A stretch of 64,000 nt of DNA from Cristatella mucedo (GCA_009760855.2 WPIO01000006.1:2203001-2267000); one strand, 5' to 3'; positions 25,291 to 38,751 are shown, counted from the first letter of the stretch. Made by a program: numbers and translations. The notes: a model not told the origin generated them from the letters alone.

Positions 25291-27177
25291 AAGGACGAGC
25301 TGCCCCGACGTAACTCACCTTGCATGCCAGATTATACGTGGGCATGCTTTATATGGGCACTGACTCGCCAAGTCTGAGTCCTAACGAGGATTCGCTCGTG
25401 CTTAAGTGAGCTAAAGTCTCCGAGCGACGGGCCTTGTGCTGGGCTAAGGGAGCCACTTTATCTTGAGCTAATCAGTCAGTGAAGCTATCGGCATGTCCGT
25501 GTCGGTAAGCACTTCTTCGCTGGATATTGCCCGTGTGTCTGCCAATTGGATTTTTTTGCAGGCTGTCCAAATTTACAGGCGTTTAGACGCGACTACGTCG
25601 AAGCAGATTGTCTTTGGCCAACACCAGTAATCCTGACATAGATTGCCACCGAGTCAAGCTCGGTCAAAATTAGGCTGGCTAATATATGCACCCAGATAAG
25701 CAGCCCTTTATTTGCCAGGGCTGGGTCGGCTTACCGGTTTGAGCTGAAAGGATTGAGCTTATCCCATTTACCTGAAGAATCCTACCTCCTCAGGCCGGGA
25801 CCATAATTGAACACTGAATTAAGCCAAATTCGGCTTGAAGCCTGCCTGTGCTACTGCCACTGCTGCTGCTGCTGCCTTATAGATTGGATTGGGGGCCCCT
25901 AGAAAGGTCAAGGTCTGGCCTACTCCTCGACTTCATCGTAAACATGCTTGCTGTGTAAAGCATCACCTTGAGAGGAAATGCTGCCAGTCTCTCAGGGCAT
26001 TGGCAGACTCTGCTTCGGCTTCGCGTCTCGTAAGTGTAGCCTACTGCGTCGGCAGGTGAATAACAAGACACGATCGATGACGTCACCGGATCCAGAAGTA
26101 GCCCGACCTGACCTATCTATAAATAAATAAATCTACTGGATGAAATCCGTTCTAAGTGAGGCACACTTACAGGACGGCAAGGCTTGCAAGCTCTCCCAAC
26201 AGACAGCTTGAAGATGTTCGAGAGCAATAGCTTATGCACGCGGAAAATCGTCGGAAATTCCGAAGTTGAACTGCAATTTCGAGGGGGGAGGGTAGGGAGG
26301 GGAGTTGGCCTATAAGAGTCTGCACGCCTATACGCTTTGACGGCAGGATGCTCACGGGCTTCTTAACTGTCTGACCGTTAAAGAGTTTTTCATGCGAAAT
26401 AACCGCTGAGAATCTTCAGTGGATTCCTTCCTGCTGCTGCTGTTTTGTCCGCGTTGTTGACGTCCGAGATCGTTGCTCATGCGTTGTGCTCAGTTTGCTC
26501 CTGCTTGTTCCGGCTCAATTGCTTCGCACGGCTCGCCGTTTCCACGATGCCTAGTGCAAACGAGAGGTTTTAGAGTGGGAATCGGTAGTCCTTTGAAGCC
26601 CTCGGACGAGCTGACGTTAATAGCTCTTCAAAGCTACCCGAACTAGTATTGCCTGTAGCACAGGAAGCCTGTAAGAACAATATCTGCAGGTATAGTTAGA
26701 TTTATCTACGACACTCTCTTTGCGACTTCCGTTTCCCTTTGCTGCACCCGCTTTCGAAACTATCGAGGCTGAGAACTGTTGCTAGGTCGGCTCTCCACTT
26801 TCACCGAGTTCAGGCATCCACGAAGGCTTCGCTGCTCGCTATCAGTTATTAGCCTTCTAACCTAACAATCATGCCGAATAACCCCTTGCAGGGCATCTGC
26901 AGGCACGCCGTTTTCATTGGCTCGTCTTGCTGGCACTGTTCTTACAGAATTGCATTACGAAACCTTTGTAACATTTAAAACCGATTAGATGCACTGGAAA
27001 TATTAGCCATCGCCGGGGCCCTTCACTTGCGGGAACAATTTCGGGAAAAGAAAAGGCCTCGCATAGCAGCCAGTCTGTCCGTGGACAACACGGACACACT
27101 AAAAAGTCCATTAGCTGCCTTACAAAAGATAATTGTAAGAACAAGAAGCTTCGTGGATAGAACCCTAGAAGAAATAA
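25291..27177. other. No recognised feature
   Basis: No gene, SINE or LINE signature seen on either strand over 1.9 kb. Confidence 0.45.
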
Positions 27178-27218
27178 ATCTCTTTCTCTCTCTCTCTCCC
27201 TCTCTCTCTCTATATATG

Positions 27219-27275
<57 letters not shown>
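27178..27275 (+). repeat. TC then TA microsatellite
   Basis: Short TC run followed by about 65 bp of TA with two TG interruptions. Confidence 0.95.
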
Positions 27276-27279
<4 letters not shown>

Positions 27280-27609
27280 GCTGTACGGCTTGCTGCTGGA
27301 AAATCAATAGGGCAAGGGCTAATTATTGCTTAGGATCATACTTAGAGAAGCAGGCAAAAGCAAATGAGTAACTTAAATATGCCGTCGAGCTATAAAGCAC
27401 ATGACAAGACACCCGAGGCCAGTAGGTTAGTAGGTCAAGATTAGTATGACCCGGTTAGCTGCTTGCCCTGAATCATCCACGCGTCATCATCCACACGTCA
27501 TCATCCACAGCTCTAAAGCAAACGCAAAGCTCTGGAGCAGAGAAAAAGACGAGTTCACTAAGTCGAAAAAACCTGACCGAAACAGCGGTTTGTCTCTAGC
27601 AGAGACTGC
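27276..27609. other. Unassigned, short tandem repeat
   Basis: Three copies of a CATCATCCAC-type 15-bp unit at about 27471-27511. Confidence 0.5.
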
Positions 27610-28235
27610 AAGCTCGCAAGGTCGTCAGAGGCATTGACTGAAGCTGGAAGAAAGTTCCTGACTTTCTGTGCATGCGAACTAAAGGATCGGCAACCAACAA
27701 GTTCAATCTAAGATGCCGGACGGCTGGAAGCAGACTGGAAGCTGACGAGAGGCAGATTCGGGAGCGAATTGGAGTAGCGAATTGGAATAGCGAATTGGAG
27801 GTCGGGTGGATAATCTGGTGCAAGAGAGTGAAGTGACCTGCACGCCAGACTGCGGGGAAGCTTGAAATAAGTTCGATGCTCGATGTGGAACCAGTGAAGC
27901 TCAGACTGAAGTGGCACGGTGTGGCAGTTACGCCGACCGTGGACGACAGACCGGATGACTGAGCCGCTGGGTTAAACACCAGCTGTAGTGTTGGAGCCTG
28001 AATAAACGGAAGAATGCAGTAGTCGAGACGTCACGATGTCGCAAGTGCAGGTGAGCTAGTTTCACTGACGTACTCTTGTCTAAGCAGGCTCTGATTATGG
28101 CAATAGTATCTTAGCTGAAAGTAGGGCCGGCAGTGGGGGCGATGTGCTCATCCAAAAGTGTTTCGCGACTTGCAACCTTTGCAGGGCTGTGCTCTCGGCC
28201 TAGATCTATCCTGAGGTGAAAGCCGCCTCGCAGCG
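27610..28235 (-). mobile_element. LINE-A-like relic, strongly diverged
   Basis: The minus-strand frame near 27920-27840 reads MPLQSELHWFHIEHRTYFKL, then CRSLHSLAPDYPPDL, matching the RT C-terminal block. A GCGAATTGGA 14-bp tandem repeat (27763-27801) lies inside. Confidence 0.65.
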
Positions 28236-29109
28236 TCTGATTGCAGCATTATGAATTGGTTGGTGAGGTCAGCTTGGTAACATTATTACTGTGCACTGGG
28301 TAGGCAGCATGGCTATTTATAACAAATTGGAATTAAGAGAGGTTACGCTTGAGTTGAAGCAATCGCACCTGTTGAAGCAATCGCACCCCCAGCTAGAAGT
28401 CCATACAGGCAGCGAAACTGCCAACAGCCAATCGCCGTCACCCACGAGCAAGCCATGCGGGCAGCTGACCCTGATCTTTACGTGACACGGACATGGACGT
28501 AGGCGCTGTCCACGGAGAATGAATTTGGGCATTGGCTAGTGGAGGCTAGGAGGTCTGTCTGACAGGTCCATTCAGGTGTGATAAAGATGGCTGCTCCGGT
28601 CAGCAGCGTCGTCGATCTAGCCTGCACTTGGGTACAGTAGTTGGAAGAGACCTGAAAACCATGTCAACTGTCATCGCTTGTTAAAAGCAGAACTCACCTG
28701 AATTGCACGCGTCGCCTCCATTTCTCGTGAACAGCAAAAGTCATCCAGGTAGGCAAGTGGACGTGGAAGCTCTCAATAGACGAACCTCGATTGATTGCCG
28801 ATCTCTACATTCGGCTGCAGCGAAAGAAATCCTCGAGCGCACTCGTCGTCACCAGCTCACGGCTCAGCAGCTCTGCATTCTGCTCGCAGCCACGTTCAAT
28901 GGCTGGGAGGGGAACGCACCGATGAGCGACACTTTAAGGAGCCTTACTTTGTGGCTCTCGGGTTGCTTGTGCTGCTGTGCAGCAGTTCAAGCAACAAGGA
29001 AAGGCATTGGATCCAACCGATCGGGACTGGCGACACTTGGCAGGTGAGGCTTGGTACAGATACAAGACCCAATGTCTCAGCTCATGGGTCCGCCACTACC
29101 TCCCCGCAT
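28236..29109. other. Unassigned, one 19-bp tandem pair
   Basis: TTGAAGCAATCGCACC occurs twice at 28353-28388. No gene recognised. Confidence 0.5.
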
Positions 29110-29240
29110 CCCAGCTCATAGGTTTGAGTCCCTGCAGTGGGAGCCGATCCTGTATTGCATACTGCAAACGGTGGCGATAGTCGTTGAGGCTCTTCTGCAG
29201 CTATACAAAAATGAGGCTGGCAAATCAGCTAATCATGCCT
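29110..29240 (+). mobile_element. SINE-1 copy, head worn
   Basis: GGTTTGAGTCCCTGCAGTGG, then CAAACGGTGGCGATAGTCGT, then GAGGCTGGCAAATCAGCTAA follow the SINE-1 order. Confidence 0.7.
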
Positions 29241-31825
29241 TTAAATTTACTTTAGGTGGCATAGAGCTGGTCTTGGTCAGACCGGGTTTGGCCGTGTTTG
29301 GGCTCGGCGATCGTACCTCGAAGCTCTTCATTGGGTTTGTTGATGTTCTCAGGCAGTGCATCCGGTTAGCTGGGCGTTGGCGTTCAGCCTCAGGAATCAC
29401 GCCACTGGCCGGCACTCTGGCTCATTGGTCGCCTCGAGATCGGCCACATGCAACTCAAGACAGACGTGTATCAGACGGCTCTGGTCGCATTTGCAAGTTT
29501 GCTGCTGCCAGGTGTTGCCACCAACGAGACCCTGGGAATACTAGGTAGCAGCAGTGGTGGCTGTATTTATAATCGGTGCCCCTTGCACTTGTCCTAAGCT
29601 TAGTGCTGAATCATTAGGTGCAGCGATGTAGCAGCTGCTCGTTTTGGTGAATAGTTGACATCCGTACTGCTGCAAACACTTTCTGCACATGGGAGCAGGG
29701 CAGCGAGTCCCCATTTAAACCCAATAGATAACCCGCCATATCCCACCTTCCGGGAGGTGTTACTCAAAACATTATCCGGGTATTGACCTACAGATGCATG
29801 CTTTGGCAGCTGTATGGCTCCAGCATTTCGAGTGCTACTGCTGCTATGGCTGATGCTGCCATCACTGCTGTAGCCTGTTCTGGGCAATAAATCAACGATT
29901 AATCAAAATTGCAATAATTGAATCTTAGACTTCTCTTAGAGTGAGTGATCTGTTTCTCATGCATGGAATTACTCTTGGACCAGCAGCCTGTCGGCTCAGG
30001 CTTGCACAAACCTTCTCACACACACGTGCACAAACGCGCACACACGCACGTGCACATGCACACACATACACACACACACACACTCGTACACGCACTCTCA
30101 ACTTTTCAGAGTGATGCTGGGCTAAATCTTAACAACTTGACCGGCATCTCTCCTCTTCCCATTCCACGAGGCAATCTTGCTGCAGTTCTGGTCATTAATA
30201 GCTACAACCTTTGGCATCAGTGTCTTAGCTCTTGTGCTCCGACAAGCGCTTGCATTTAGTCTAGGCCACAATGCTGCAGACGCCCGGCTCGGTGTAGTGA
30301 CTCCTGATCGAATTGTTACCTGCTGCATCGCTCACTCACAACCCGGTACTCCTTAGCGGCAGTGCTTGAGAGACGTCGCCGGGTAGCCTCTCATTTGCTT
30401 GCTTTGGTTAGGCTTTTAACTGATTCACGGGAGCGGCTGCTGTGCCAGCAGCAGCTGCCAGCTGCACTCGCAGCCTCAGCACTCAGCTTACTGCTTCCCG
30501 ACTCAATCCCTCAATGCCTTTTGACTAGAGGGTCAACCCAAGGTCGCCAGCGGCAGTTGTCGAGCAGCTGTTTCGACGTGCTGATTTCTTAACTGCCCGA
30601 GCTTGCCACTGCCTGGCACGACCGCCGACCGACGTCTGCCTGCGGCGGCCGGCTAAAGGAACCCACCGAGCCTAGTCAACAGGCTCCACTTTCTTCGCGT
30701 ACCTTCTCACGACCCTGATCACGAGCGGTGGGGGAGAGAGAGAGTGCGTCAGCAGAGAGGGCAGTGAGACTCGGTCGACGCACGGCAATGCATGCCCGCG
30801 GGCTGGCAGGCGGGTGGGCGGGTAAGCAGGTGGGTGGTGTGGCAAGAGCCGACGCTTTGGTCACGCGGCGGCGTCGGAGCGGCCACTGCAGCAGCCGCTC
30901 GCTCCTTCGAGAGCCGCCGAGCTTCGAGGCTTAGCCAGCCAGCTCTGCCTTGCAATGGTTGGTCACCCGTGTGCGGTGTACGCAGGTGCATACGCTGGGT
31001 ACACGCGCTGCTGCTCTTGCTTCAGACGACTTGAGCTAGCGCAGAGGCCACAGCGTGCGGCCCGCTTGCTACACTCTCAGCCGCAGCATGCGGCCAGCGA
31101 GAGAAAGATGGAAAAGGGGACGAGGACGAAGGCTGAATTCAGCACTGAAGCCTGCATCCGGGAAGCTGCAGGCGAGAGCCAGCAGCGATGAGCTGACCCA
31201 TTAGCCTGACGGCTACTGCTGTGCTGCAGAGACGTTGGCAAAGGCCCAGTGCACCTGTGCTAGTCACTGGTGGCCAGGATGTGGCTGCCCGGCTGACAAG
31301 TAGCAGTGGAGCTCATAGGCTTGCTGCTCGAAGGACTAGGAAGCCAATAGACGAAGCCACGACTTTCGTCCTCTACTACGCGAGTGCTCCCTGCTGCCTG
31401 CCATCTTCTTTGCTGCCGGGTGCCCATCTTTGAGCTGCATTCTCCGTGTTCTAGAGTTTACTTCCCTACGACCTGAGACATGAAATAAATGGATCCACTG
31501 GGGCCAGGTCCGGTCTCGTGACCGTCTCAACACAGACTTACACATTCAGCAGCAACATTCTCTCTATCTCTGCTAATTAAAGAGAGAACGGCAGCCCTTC
31601 CCTCTGCCACGCTGCAAGGTGGCACACTTGCGTGACTTGGCACGATGGCACAGCCCAGTCTTCGGCGATCAGTACTTCCGGGAGTGACTTACGTAATAAA
31701 CGCATAATGTCTACCTAGACTCAGCCAAGTGAGTCCTCAGGCAGTGAGCTGCTCGGGTGCAGGGAAAGTCATCATCCGGTGGAGGCAGCCATGCTTACGG
31801 TAAGGAAGCTGCCGTCCGTATAGGG
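29241..31825. other. Unassigned, with a CA microsatellite
   Basis: Interrupted CA/CGCA repeat at 30012-30096. Open frames are short; no domain or splice structure recognised. Confidence 0.45.
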
Positions 31826-31992
31826 AGGCTGGATCTTAGCCGATGGGTAAAGTGCTCGCTCTTCGAGACCTATGTCGTGGGCTCGAGTCCTGCAGTGGAT
31901 GCTCCTTTACTGCCTTTACAGCGATCGGTGGCGTCTGCCGCTGAGGCTCTTCCGGTGCTACGCAAATGAGGCTGCTAGAGATCAGCTAAGTC
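31826..31992 (+). mobile_element. SINE-1 copy
   Basis: GGTAAAGTGCTCGCTCTTCG, the B-box-like GGGCTCGAGTCC, CGATCGGTGGCGTCTGCCGC, and an end at GAGGCTGCTAGAGATCAGCT. Confidence 0.75.
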
Positions 31993-32269
31993 TGTATCTA
32001 CTGTAATCGACAGCAGGCAGAACAAACTGTACACATAGCTCACACAGGCAACTGATAGACGGATGGATGGATTTCCCCGCACGAACGTTTGCGGCTTGCT
32101 TGCTTGTCAGGGGGCAGGAACTTGACATTTCAGCAACTTTTTGAGCACGATCCGTCAGTCAACGATCCTGCTCGCTATTTTTTCCTGCATGCTCTTTCTG
32201 TCAATGATTGGGCGCGTGCTAAGTTTACGGCTACAACATGTGGCTATAAGTTTTCCGAGCGTCCGAGAT
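31993..32269. other. No recognised feature
   Basis: Unassigned sequence leading into a GC-rich island. Confidence 0.4.
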
Positions 32270-32835
32270 GTCAAGAGCGCCAACTCTCGCGCACACGCGG
32301 CGGCGGCGAGCGGCTCGGGGCCGATCGCCGCCGCCGGTCGGCCGACTCGTCGCGGAAGGCAGCGGCGCTAGGCCGCTCTCTCGGGGGCCGCGTCGGGCGC
32401 GCCCTTAATTAAGGCCCTCGCGGTCGACCGGGCGCGAGGTCGCGGGTGGGCGCGCCACGCGCGCGGCGAAAATGTAAGCAATCTTGACTCTCCGTCGGTG
32501 CGGAATGCGCTTGCGCGCTCGCACAGTCCTGCAGCAGCCGCTGCTGCACCGGCGAACGCCCCGAGGCCTCAAGCGCAGCGAGGAGGAGGCGGCGGCGGCG
32601 GCGGAGGCGGCGGCGGCACCTTTTCCTAGCAGACGTGCGACAAGTGCCCGCGAAGCAGGCTCCTCGAAGCGCGGCGCCAGCGAGTCGCAGATGCTGCCTG
32701 GATAGATGGCCTTGACTGTCGTCATTTGCGCGCTCGCGCTCGCGAGCTCGCAAGCGTCGCGCCGTCGCAAAGCGCGATGCACGCGGCGACATCATGCGCT
32801 TTACCACTAACCGCGCGACGTCACGCTTCTTTCGC
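32270..32835. other. GC-rich island, no gene recognised
   Basis: CpG-dense, with GGC repeats near 32590-32620 and several rare 8-bp palindromes clustered at 32396-32456. No coding exon could be supported. Confidence 0.5.
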
Positions 32836-33439
32836 ACCGTATTTCAAGTGCTGAAAGTATGAAGCGCTAAAGCGCTTTTTAACTTCCAAGTTACATTTTA
32901 AGAGGGCTAGCTTAGGTGGCTGCCGATTGTCGCCAAATTTTAAGGCGGCAGGGTGGCTCGCGAGCGGATATTGACAAAGTAAGCAGATTTCTGCCGTCTT
33001 GAAATGACAAATTTTGGGACTGCATTTTGAGGGCTATAGCAAGGCATGCATTGAGAGAGAGCCTGTGATTTCCCAGCAACGTGTATGCTACAATATTTAT
33101 TAAAAGTTGCAGCTCTGTATGATGGAAAGAGGTTGCGCTGTGATCGCTATAACCTATCAAATGAACGGTATGACAGGGCTATACAAACGCGAGCCTTGAA
33201 GAAGAGCAGATTTTCTCCAGCAAAAAGTAGGGCTGAAAAAGACACTTCAAAAGCTACAGCGGGCTAAAGCTGAGCGAATAGACCACTCTGCGAAGGTTAC
33301 GCCAGCAAGGCATGCTCTCAGAGATTGCCCACTATACTACTTCGTCTTCTTAAAAGCAAAGCAAGCTCCTGCAATTGGTTAGGGTCCGCGCCGAACGGAC
33401 CTAGGCTGACTGACGGAGAGTTGTGTCGATTGGTGAATC
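32836..33439. other. No recognised feature
   Basis: AT-richer unassigned sequence. Confidence 0.45.
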
Positions 33440-33850
33440 AAAGCCCAATACTTCTAGTACTTGCTGGAGTATAAACTCACAGCCTAAGCGGCTTTCGGTA
33501 CCCATTTGGTAGCCAAAAGACTTCATCTCACGCAACAAAGAGAAATCGAGAAGCAGAGCAGAGTCAGAAAAGCAGTTAATGAGCAGGTAATGAGTAGCAT
33601 GGAATTAGCAGCTCAGGACTGCTGGAAACGATGTGCCATAGTTGGCAGCAGGAGAGTGTTTCTCATTGCGTAAGTGTTGTGGAAGTGAGTGTCGCAGTCT
33701 AAGATCTGCAGAGCAAACGCTTATACCGCAATCGGTCATTAAGGCCGAGGAATAGAGCAGATAATTTATTATCCATTCAAGACCTGAGAGCGCGCGGATG
33801 GACTGGATGATGCAAGAGCTGAAACTGGTGCTGCATTTCAGCTCTCGTAC
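33440..33850 (-). mobile_element. LINE-B 3' region fragment
   Basis: CCTAAGCGGCTTTCGGTACC, CAACAAAGAGAAATCGAG and GCATGGAATTAGCAGCTCAG match 16040-16280 in order. Confidence 0.6.
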
Positions 33851-34363
33851 GGAGGAGGAGCCGTGCCGTGGGCCCTGCCAAATGCCTCCTTGGATCTATC
33901 TATAAAGAACTATCTACTATGTAGCTCCTCACTTATGATGGTCCCTCGGAAAATTATGATTCCCCTCTGGAAACCGACATCGAACTCGCCAGACATATGC
34001 GTGCCGATCAGCCGGTTTGAGCTAATCTTAGAATAAATATGGTAGATCTAGTCAGGAGAAGGGCTCGCAGCCCAACAAGCTCGTAGGATTCCATTCCGGA
34101 GAATAGAATAGAATTCCGACTACATATTTCCGCTCGGCGGAAGCGCGTTGAGCGGGCGAGCGGGCAGCTGCAGGACGCTTCCCGAGCCGCCACCTCCGGG
34201 TTTCTGTCTTCCAACTGCTGCCCGCGTCTGCGGTCGGGTGAGCAGCGGCTGACTTGCACGCAGTCTGATCTCTCAAAACCCGGTACGCTCGGTGGCAAGC
34301 GGCCACGAGGTCTGCCCATCGACTCGAGCGACGCGCCAGCGACAGTGCGGCCAAAGCGGCGAG
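33851..34363. other. No recognised feature
   Basis: Unassigned; GC rises toward the end. Confidence 0.45.
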
Positions 34364-34545
34364 CCGTAATGGCTCACTGGGTAAGGCGGTTGCTTTTCAA
34401 GACCTCGGCCCCTAGGTCGTGGGTTCGAATCCTGCGGTGGGCGATCCTTTATCGCCACTGCAAGCGGTGGTGATAGCCGTAAAGGCTCTTCTGTCGCTAC
34501 ACAAAAAAAGGCTGCTATATCAGCTAGTATTTATTTATTTATTTT
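34364..34545 (+). mobile_element. SINE-1 copy, well preserved
   Basis: GAGCCGTAATGGCTCACTGG, a perfect B box GGTTCGAATCC, the body CAAGCGGTGGTGATAGCCGT, and a TTTA tail. Confidence 0.85.
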
Positions 34546-34643
34546 AAAGCAAAATGCGCGCCAGCGCTCGAGCCGAGCAGAGCACTGTGGCTTCCGGACA
34601 GGCACCGCTAGTGGCCGCCGCGGCTGCCACTCGAGGAGGCCGC

Positions 34644-34651
34644 AAGTAGTT

Positions 34652-34703
<52 letters not shown>

Positions 34704-34704
34704 A
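34644..34704 (+). repeat. (TAG)n trinucleotide repeat
   Basis: About 17-20 copies of TAG with one early variant. Confidence 0.97.
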
Positions 34705-34806
34705 GAGTAGTCTCCCGCCGACGACTCGATCCGCCTTGAAACGCCTCCGATGTTGCGATTCTCTGCTGGAGCGAGCAGTCTTCTCGCCGCTCTACGCTGA
34801 CGCAGT

Positions 34807-34836
34807 GCGCATCGGCGGCGCGCGCCGCCGATGCGC
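34807..34836. repeat. Perfect 30-bp palindrome, no loop
   Basis: GCGCATCGGCGGCGC followed at once by its exact reverse complement. It lies in a GC-rich stretch just after the TAG repeat. Confidence 0.95.
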
Positions 34837-35282
34837 CTTTCGCCTACTCACGCGCACGAGTCCGGAGCAATGAGTGGCCGATCAGCTCGGCACGCCTGGG
34901 CGAGTCCGACGGACTAGTCGTCGCGTACAAATTAGGAAGGTGCAAGGTCATATTAGCTAGGAAAATTAATCAAGTTGCGACAATTGTGCGAGCGCGGTGA
35001 TTTTTCTTACGCCAGCCAGTGCGCGTACTTTTGGCGTCAGCAACGTTCCATATTGATCTAAATGCAGGCGCGTTAGCGGCAGTATTGGCGGCCGCCTCAG
35101 CGACCCAAATACCTTTGCGTTTGAATGTCGAGCCAGCGCTCCAGAAAGCTGGCATTTCAGATCACTTGGGAGGCATCGAACATGGTAGCTTAATTTGGAA
35201 TGCCATTAGAACCATTTCTTGTAAGCAAAGGGATGTGCTCATTGCAAATGGCAGCTACCAAAAGGCCCGACCTCATATTAGC

Positions 35283-35332
<50 letters not shown>

Positions 35333-37442
35333 TCTCTCTCGCAGCTCGCTCAATAAGATTGACAGCCGAAAATGTTTTATAGTTTCATAATGTACTTAAT
35401 TGAATGCTCTCAGCCATTGCACGTTGGGCAGACCTCCTAGAAGCACCGCCGTCAAATACTGTCGAAGGTGCCGCGCCTCCAGCGCTGGAGATTCGACCAT
35501 CGGAGTAGTAGTACTAATAAGGCATGCAAACCAAATCTCATGCTGGGCACTTCGCCCGGACTGGAAGAGAAGCGTATTCACCGATTGCTGATAGCGCGCG
35601 CGAACGTGATCGCAGGCACGCGCGTGATCGCAAAATGAAGCCGAAAAAAGGCTGCCGCCCAATGGACCGGTGCAATGTAGGAGAAATCAGTTGTTTTAAC
35701 TCAGTCATCATTCGACTTCGTAGTACTCTTTTAATTAATTAAAGCCAGCAGTTTCGCGTCTTCTAGACCAAGATTAATGCTCTCGAGTAAAAAGTCAGCC
35801 GTTTCAGCCAGTGTGCAGCAGAGGGCCAGTATGCAGCAGAGGGCCAGAATAATAATGGCGTATGGATTGCAAGAACCAGTTGGCGGTCCGTCCTAGAGAC
35901 CGCTTGCTTACTGCTCCATCTCAAGGGAGTGGATGTTAGGGAGCGAGCGAGCATTCAGCTACACGCGATGCATTCTGAAGGGGGTACGGTGTACGGTGCT
36001 AAAGCTAGCGAGTACTGCTGAACAAAAAGTAATACGGAAGCGTGCATTGGTTTTTGAATCGAGCGGAAAAGAAAGAAAATAAAGCGGGAATTTTAAACAG
36101 GGAACCTTCAGCCAGATATGCCGGAGGCTACCCCGGGTCATACGCTGCTAGTCGAGATAACGAGCAGGGTTTTGAAACTGGAGTACTCCTCACCTCGGCC
36201 AGGCCAGCACAGCAGCCCGGTCGAATCGGCCGTGAACTTGGATGACCGTGTGCCTGTCTGGCAGGCACACCGTGCTAGGAAGAGGAGCAACCAGCCGAGC
36301 AGGAGCCGACGGCAAAGGCTCGGCGCGTCAGAGATCCGTAGATACATTTCGCATAGACCTAGCCATGCAGGCCACTGGAAAAAACCGTGACTCAGTCAGC
36401 AGTCATGACGAATGAACCGACGCTGACGGTCGGATGCGTCTGGCGCCTGGAGCCTGGTGCCGGGTGACGTTGCGCTTGCTGTTATGACGAGTGCCTTCGC
36501 GACGATGCCAGACTAGAGATCACTTATTCCCATCGACGGCATGCCGAAGCTTCCCGATGAAAGGGATCGCATTTTTCGTTTATTTGCTAGCTCCTGATGG
36601 GAGCCTCGCCCCCGCTATTAAAGTTCCGCCGCGTGATAATCTTGCACAATTATAACTGCATATATAAGCACTGCCTCCTTCAGTTGCACTGGCTACTTCT
36701 TTGACTGCTTGCTGCTATCATGTTTACCCTGAAATCTGAAACGACCAAAGGAAGAGGTCTTTGATCTACTAAGACGACCTCCTCGAGTGCCCGTTTCAGC
36801 TGCAAATAGCTCACATCTCTACTCTACACGTCTGACGGTTCAACTCAGTCGTCGTAATGGCTAGTCGTCTCTGCGTAGGCTACGTTCATTTTTCTTCCCA
36901 AGGCATAGTAAGTGTAGTAAATAGTAAGTAGTAAATCACGGTTCATTGTGCTAATGACCAGAGGGCAATATCCGGACGCCAATTCAGCCGAAGGAATTCC
37001 GAGGAACTCCAGTTCGGTGAAAGTCTACCACTGCACTTTCTGCCACTCTACTTCACTTAGGAGCCGGGGGATTAAACGGATCCCCACTTTCAAGATCCAA
37101 CCTTCCTATTCTGAAAGATGACCTTTAACGTAAGCAGTTGCATCCGGCCTTGTGCCTCCCTTTGGAAGCATTTGCACTATCTCGAGCTCTCTTTTCGTAC
37201 TCTAATGCACATGATTTCATCATCAGCTTCTTTCTGCATACAATCATATCAGTCCATGAGCATTTGAAGTCTCAAATTTTAATGAAATTCAACGACTGGA
37301 TATTTGCATCATCCAGATCTTTTCGCGAGGATTAATGTTTCTGATCTTATTCTCAACAAGGTCGCACCAGCACCAACCAGTAATCTTGTGAGGGTAATCT
37401 TAGGAACATTTTTCGTCTCATTCCAAGAGGCACATAATCACC
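34837..37442. other. Mostly unassigned, one TC microsatellite
   Basis: TC run at 35285-35344. No gene or family repeat recognised elsewhere. Confidence 0.45.
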
Positions 37443-38162
37443 GTGGACAGCTCAGTTAAGGCGCAGTGTAAATCGACAAGCGAAAGATCCAGGTTTGCCG
37501 GAAGGATCGGAACACTGGCGCTCAGCGCTGGAGTGGGAAAATGGGATAACTATTTGCACACGGATCACACGCATGGATTTTTGGTCGGACGCGAATGCAG
37601 CATACAATGTCAGATGTCGCGTAGCTGCTCTCTTCACAAGCAATTCAAGTCGACAGTCAGCCTTTTAGAATGGCAGCTGCTGCAGTCGCTTGCGCCAGCT
37701 CTTGAAGTCTCTAACTATTCTTTGTACGCCATTCAAGTTCGCCAGGTTAACCTAACTGACGTCCCCCCCTGCGACTTCTGGCAGGACGCAGACGTCGTAG
37801 TGTGTCGGATGCTCTTCGCTATAAACTCGCTTTCCACAGCTGAGCCCGATGCACCGCAACAGGACGGCGAGCGCTTCGCTAGCGTCCAGGTCCTCCAGGC
37901 CACGAAGCAAATACCTCCCGCTGCAGTGCGCGCGGCACTCGAGAGACTCGGGGCCGGCCGCACGGGCACGGGCGCGAGCAGCGCCGCCACGTGGGCGGCA
38001 CATGGGCGGCTGCTGTTCAGGGCTTCAAGAGCTTCGCCACTCCTGCCTCGGCGTCGGCTGCCAGAACACCCGAGCGCGCCTTGCCGCTGCCGCATTCTCC
38101 GCTCGCCAGCGACAGGAGCACGCTGTCCACCCACTCTCCCGCCTATGTTGGCCTACTTTTGA
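37443..38162 (+). other. Long open frame (239 codons), unidentified
   Basis: The longest non-repeat plus-strand open frame. The first half is ordinary; the second half (from about 37920) is GC-rich and open in other frames too. No domain, signal peptide or splice context is recognised. It may well be chance. Confidence 0.2.
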
Positions 38163-38664
38163 GCCACTCCGTCGATTCGTCAAGCGAACCTTGACATAGG
38201 GTCCACAGATCTCAAGGTGAAGTTGAACACTGAGCAAAATCTAGCTGTCAAACCGCTCGACCTATTCGCATTTCGCCTCGTCCCCTCAAGACACGACTTC
38301 TTTCACCACTTCTTGCGCCGCCTCAAGCATCTCAAAAGCTTAAGACCTGCAGCAGAAGGGAAATGCTGAAAATGCCGATGAGTCGAAGAGAAAACGCTTG
38401 GAAACGCGTACGAAACAAGATGTAGATAATATTTGATTTTCTTCAAACTCAATCGGTGCATTAATAATCTGTAGTGGCGTTCGCACTATCCCAAGGAGGA
38501 GACGCAACGAACCACGAAGAATGTACGCTCAGTGCCCGGTAAAGAAAGAAGAAAAGAAGGCGGAAGTTCAAGTTGCTCTCACTTCTGCTGTAGCTCCTAT
38601 CTGGCTCATCGGTAAACGAGACATCCGGGTGAGACCTGAAAGAGATTAAGGCCACTGGCCCTTA
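38163..38664. other. No recognised feature
   Basis: Unassigned sequence. Confidence 0.45.
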
Positions 38665-38751
38665 CGCGGAAGGAATGAAGGAAGGAAGGAAGGAAGGAAG
38701 GAATGAAGGAAGGAAGGAAGGCAGGAGGGTAGGAAGGAAGGAAGGAAGTCA
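38665..38751 (+). repeat. (GGAA)n tetranucleotide repeat
   Basis: AAGGAAGG units with a few T and C interruptions. Confidence 0.95.
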
